This document shows, in pieces, positions 60,270 through 64,000 of a DNA stretch of 64,000 nucleotides (position 1 is its first letter; each line of letters starts with the position of its first letter). The DNA comes from Pagrus major (taxonomy: Eukaryota; Chordata; Actinopteri; Spariformes; Sparidae), in contig NC_133236.1 of NCBI RefSeq assembly GCF_040436345.1, positions 17,811,466 to 17,875,465 of the forward strand, in the 5' to 3' direction. A program made the position numbers and the translations under genes. A model generated the notes under the pieces. The model was not told where the DNA came from. It saw only the letters and a list, made by a program, of their open reading frames with translations, and searched no databases.

Positions 60270-60510
60270 GACCCCTGAAGAAATAAACAAACTGACCTTA
60301 AAGGACAACACATTTTCATACTGTTTTACTTTGTTTGGCGGACCCTGCCACCTTTCTAGCTTCAAACGGTGCTCTGGGGACCTTATTTTCCTCTGAGAAC
60401 AGCTTGTTGATTCAGTTGTGGAAAAAAAAAATATTTCTGAGGTTGTTTTATTACCTCATTAATATTGTAAATATTAAAATACTGAGTTTGAATTTCTTCT
60501 CCAAAACTGT
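60270..60510 (+). mobile_element. GCACTATGTAG-family element, internal fragment
   Basis: Matches the body of 42984-43347: CATACTGTTTTACTTTGTTT, GGCGGACCCTGCCACCTTTC, TTCCTCTGAGAACAGCTTGT, TTGAATTTCTTCTCCAAA. Both termini are missing or eroded. Confidence 0.8.
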
Positions 60511-61849
60511 CATTTGACATACAGTATACGCAATTTCACATGGCCTTCTCCGACAAAGATGAACCTAAAGACAGGGTGAGAGATGTAAGGTTTATTGCCT
60601 TTATTACCTCTGCCAAGGAGGTTATGTTTTCACCTGTGTCTGTCTCCCCTCAGCTCTGAGGAGCATTTCAGCATTTTTCAGTCCATTAGTTTGGTTTTGT
60701 GTCTCACCTCTCTCATCAGTGTCAGTTTTTGGCTGTATCTAGCTCTGATAAACTCACTGTCAGCTATCTGCCCAGCACCAAACAGCACAAGGACTCAGTT
60801 AGTGACAGCTGGTGAACATATTTGAGCTTTTAGCTGGTCCAAATGAAATGCATCTGCTGGATGTGTAAACATCTAACACTGACTTTATAATATAATATTT
60901 TTTTAATATCCTCAAACCACACGTCCACAGCGAGACTTTCTATATTTTCAAGGTAAAACAACATATTTGATAACTCATTAGCTGATGTTAGCATTAGACA
61001 ACTTCCTAGCTATTATTACTGTTTGATTACATCCAGTGTGTTTCACTTCCAAGTTTAGACAGTCTCCAAGACCTGTGTTGATATTTCTGAATCAATTTAC
61101 ACTTTTCCTAATGGTATTGTGTCAAGACAGTAATGTGGTTGAATGCTAACATTAGCTGTTGTCTAATGGAAGTAAATCTGTTATTAAACTTGTTGTTTTA
61201 CCTTGAAATATCAATTGTCTTTACAGTTGCTAATCAATCAGAAAGCAGTGAAATGATAACATTTGAGCTTCCCACCCTGAGTGTGATATCAGAGGAAAAT
61301 GGCCGCCGTGTGAATGTGGTCTATTGAGTAAAGTGAAGACAGCTTTATTTTTACAGCCCCAAATCAGGGTCAGTTCAAAGCTCAAGAACAATGTTTGGGT
61401 GATCGAACTATTGGCCCTTGCTATATCATCCAACTGCACCACACTCAGCACAACAAAAAAAACACAAGCCAGCAAAGTACAAGTTACTGATGTTTGTATG
61501 TGTAGGCCTTCACACGCTGTCTAATGTGTCAAGGACAAAGTGTTGCTGTTATTCTCTGTCTATCAATAGAATGATGAATATGCATTGTGAAGCAATTTGA
61601 GGATTCTTTTGTGGATTAAAAGTGAAACAAAAGCAAGTTGCCCTTGAGACTTTGCAGATTTTTAGCTTGGAGATTTGAAAAGTATTTCTATTTAAAGTGC
61701 CATTTACAGTTTCTTTCAAATGTCAGTCACTCTGGGCAGGAGTGACAGTTAAATCCCTTAAAAAGAAAAGATGAATGCCTTTTGAAAAAAAGTTTAAAAA
61801 AGCACTGTAGTTTAAAAAAAGAAAAAGGTAAAAGAAAAACAGCTAAGCT

Positions 61850-62540
61850 GCGCTCCACCCCAAGCTCTCAGATCTGGATCAGTTTCCTCAAGACGTTGCC
61901 TTTTTCTGGTAAATGGGTGGGATTCCTGATCTCGTCCCTCCAGGGGTGTACAAGTGCATGAATAGCTAATGTTCCAGCGAGACCGCCCCCACTTTTATTT
62001 GATGCCAGAGAATTTCCTGTCCACTGTCAGTAAATTTGAAATCTACGCTGCTCAGAAACCCGGCTCTTACGAAACTATACTGTCAGAGTCAGATGGAAAG
62101 TTTAAATATTTTCCCCTAAATTCATCCAGAAGAACAAACCCAGATTGTTGAAAATATTTGATTTATGTTCCAATTGGCACCTGTTGAGAGAAACTAAAAA
62201 TGACTCATCTAACTGGTATGGTATCTGTTGTATTGGTTGGGCCTATAAAAATGTCTCTCCGTGTGACCTCATCAGTGGACGAGGCCAGAAAAATCAGAGC
62301 AAACATTGGTGATCCTGATCGAAGACCTCGGAAGATGGGCAGGAGTATTCTTTTCAAATTACAGGGATGTAATTTAAGGTGGAACGCATCAAGCTGACCT
62401 CCTCGTGACTCGTGTCCATTATGAATGCCTAATGTGTTCAGAGTGTCAGTCAAGTGAAGCATTTGGCCCCCGTTCACGATAAGCGATACATATGACATTG
62501 ATCTGCTCGCCGGCCCATAGCAGTCCATTGTCGGGCCTCT
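61850..62540. promoter_or_regulatory. Candidate conserved non-coding element
   Basis: Unlike the AT-rich flanks, this stretch has balanced composition and no repeat-like motifs. It contains recognisable factor-binding words (for example TGACTCAT near 62199). It has no long frame with codon-like character. The call is by texture only. Confidence 0.25.
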
Positions 62541-62964
62541 GTTGCACCTGATGTGAGACGACTGCCAGCGCTACACTCCCTTAACAGAGCTTTAATTGTT
62601 TTATATCCTCTCCACATTCTTGGGCTTCAGTTTCTCCTCAGCAAACACTCATACACACATGTTCATACGTACGTAAACAGACTGAAGCAACACTCATCCA
62701 CACTTTATTTTTTCTTTCCAATGAAGTGCTACGCTTGGCTACCAGTACTAACAAATACAAGCATGTGGGAATGTGGCTTTCTGAGGAATGACTGGCTCTG
62801 AAAGTGAAACCACATTTTACTAAGCAAAGACAGCAGCATGAGAGACACTTACTGTAAGTGAATATAAAATCCCAGCTCACCTGAATCATACTTCTACAAT
62901 GCCATATGGATGTGTTTTGTGATGATGTTGTAACTTGAGAAACTTTAATACATGCAATATATAA

Positions 62965-63505
62965 AAGTGGTTCTTAACCTTTTTGGCTTGTGATCCCTTG
63001 AAGCAGGGGTTTTTAAATGGAAAAACAAAATAACATACATTTTTGATTAATTAACGCCACATCTTTCACATCTCAAATAATTATTAATACATTTTGAAAA
63101 ATGCTGCAGTAAAACAACTTGAAAATTAAACGCTACTTCTAACAATTTGGGATATTATTATGATTTTAATTATTCAAAGTTCTGAAGTGAAAGAACAATA
63201 AAGTTGTAACAGATGTAGGCCTATGTATTTCAACAAAGGAACATTTTAAAAAAGGAAACTTTTTCATTTTTAAAGATCTTTGTGGCCATTTCTTAGTCTA
63301 TGAGGTGCACTTGAACGCACCATGATTTCCCTGTTAGTGCACCTTTGCCATATGAAGCGCTATAGATTTCAGAGTATACAATGTGCACCTGAATGCACCA
63401 AGAAGGAAAAACGTTGTTCAGTTTTTCCTATCCCACTGATCGCTCCTTATATTCATCTCTTGTCCTCTTGTGGGGGTCCTGCCCCCCCCTGGTTGGGAAC
63501 CACTG
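62965..63505. mobile_element. Eroded hAT-like non-autonomous element
   Basis: Left end AGTGGTTCTTAACCTTTTTGG and right end GGTTGGGAACCACTG form terminal inverted repeats of the CAGTGGTTCNCAACC type found in hAT elements. The right end is preceded by GGGGGTCCTGCCCCCCCCT. No matching 8 bp target duplication could be seen. Confidence 0.6.
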
Positions 63506-64000
63506 ATTATGCAATGTCCAAAAATCCATGTCTTACAACCCTGAAGACATTTCCATTCTCATTTCCCACAGCTAAACCACACTCGCCTCAACTATTTGAC
63601 AAACCTTTCTTGTATCACAGGAGCTGCCATGTTTTTCTTTTTGGATATTTCCTGCTGCCGCTGCCAGGACCTCATTTACTCTTATTCAGGGCTGGGAAAC
63701 GGGTTTTAGACACTGGGGAAATCTGGTGTGCCTCTGCTCCTCTCACAGCTAATTAGTGTGTGAACTAATTGCATAGCTAACTTTAGCAAAGCGACAGCCT
63801 AGTTCCATCTGTCCGCTATCTATATAGAAGGGAGGGAGATGGAGAAGAGCCTTCTGGTGACATCTAAGCTCCTTTTAGAACATTCTAGCGAGAACTGTTA
63901 CCTCAGAAGCCTGTCAGCTGGTCCAGCCTGGTTCTGATGACCTTTTCTCATATTGACAACATGCTTTAGGAAATTGAGACCTTTTGCAAATGACCACAAA

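Larger units (their letters stand above)
55499..64000. other. Intergenic or intronic DNA without a supported gene
   Basis: No open frame here combines splice sites, length and a recognisable product. Overlapping frames at 59301-59648 are open in two registers and look fortuitous. The region holds an (AAC)n run, repeat remnants and one stretch of higher complexity at 61850-62540. It could be intron of a gene outside the window. Confidence 0.55.

Overview
The window is vertebrate genomic DNA and most likely comes from a teleost fish. It holds multi-exon genes with GT-AG introns and AATAAA signals. The recognisable proteins are PPP4R3A (SMEK1), ERH and papilin, whose human orthologues all lie on chromosome 14q. 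The introns are compact and full of fish-type interspersed repeats. There are no bacterial features. Every gene I can support is transcribed from the minus strand.

Layout: 1-18520 is a tandem satellite (units of about 169, 174 and 187 bp) that runs off the left edge. It is nearly homogeneous inside and degenerate at its right border. 18660-23100 is gene-free spacer. 23125-36390 is ppp4r3a, with 15 coding exons giving 819 residues, a 3' UTR and a promoter region with two YY1-type motifs. 36726-38865 is erh (4 exons, 104 residues). 39955-45420 is a papilin-like gene (12 coding exons, 562 residues) that lacks the ADAMTS spacer, Ig and PLAC parts of human papilin. 47726-48144 is a small coiled-coil protein gene that I do not recognise.

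48617-55496 is a 6.9 kb DNA transposon with CACAG termini, which I assign to the CMC/EnSpm (CACTA-like) group. It carries two apparently intact, collinear genes. One is an 814-residue zinc-finger transposase. The other is a nine-exon, 549-residue gene with a PB1-like N-terminus. Short repeats fill both subterminal regions. This is the most interesting object in the window, because a two-gene element with repeat-filled ends resembles the TnpD/TnpA organisation of plant En/Spm.

55497-64000 shows no gene I can support. It holds repeat remnants and one or two stretches that could be conserved regulatory DNA. Exon boundaries were placed by eye from splice consensus, reading-frame continuity and, for the host genes, recalled human proteins. 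UTR ends and promoters are much less certain than coding exons.
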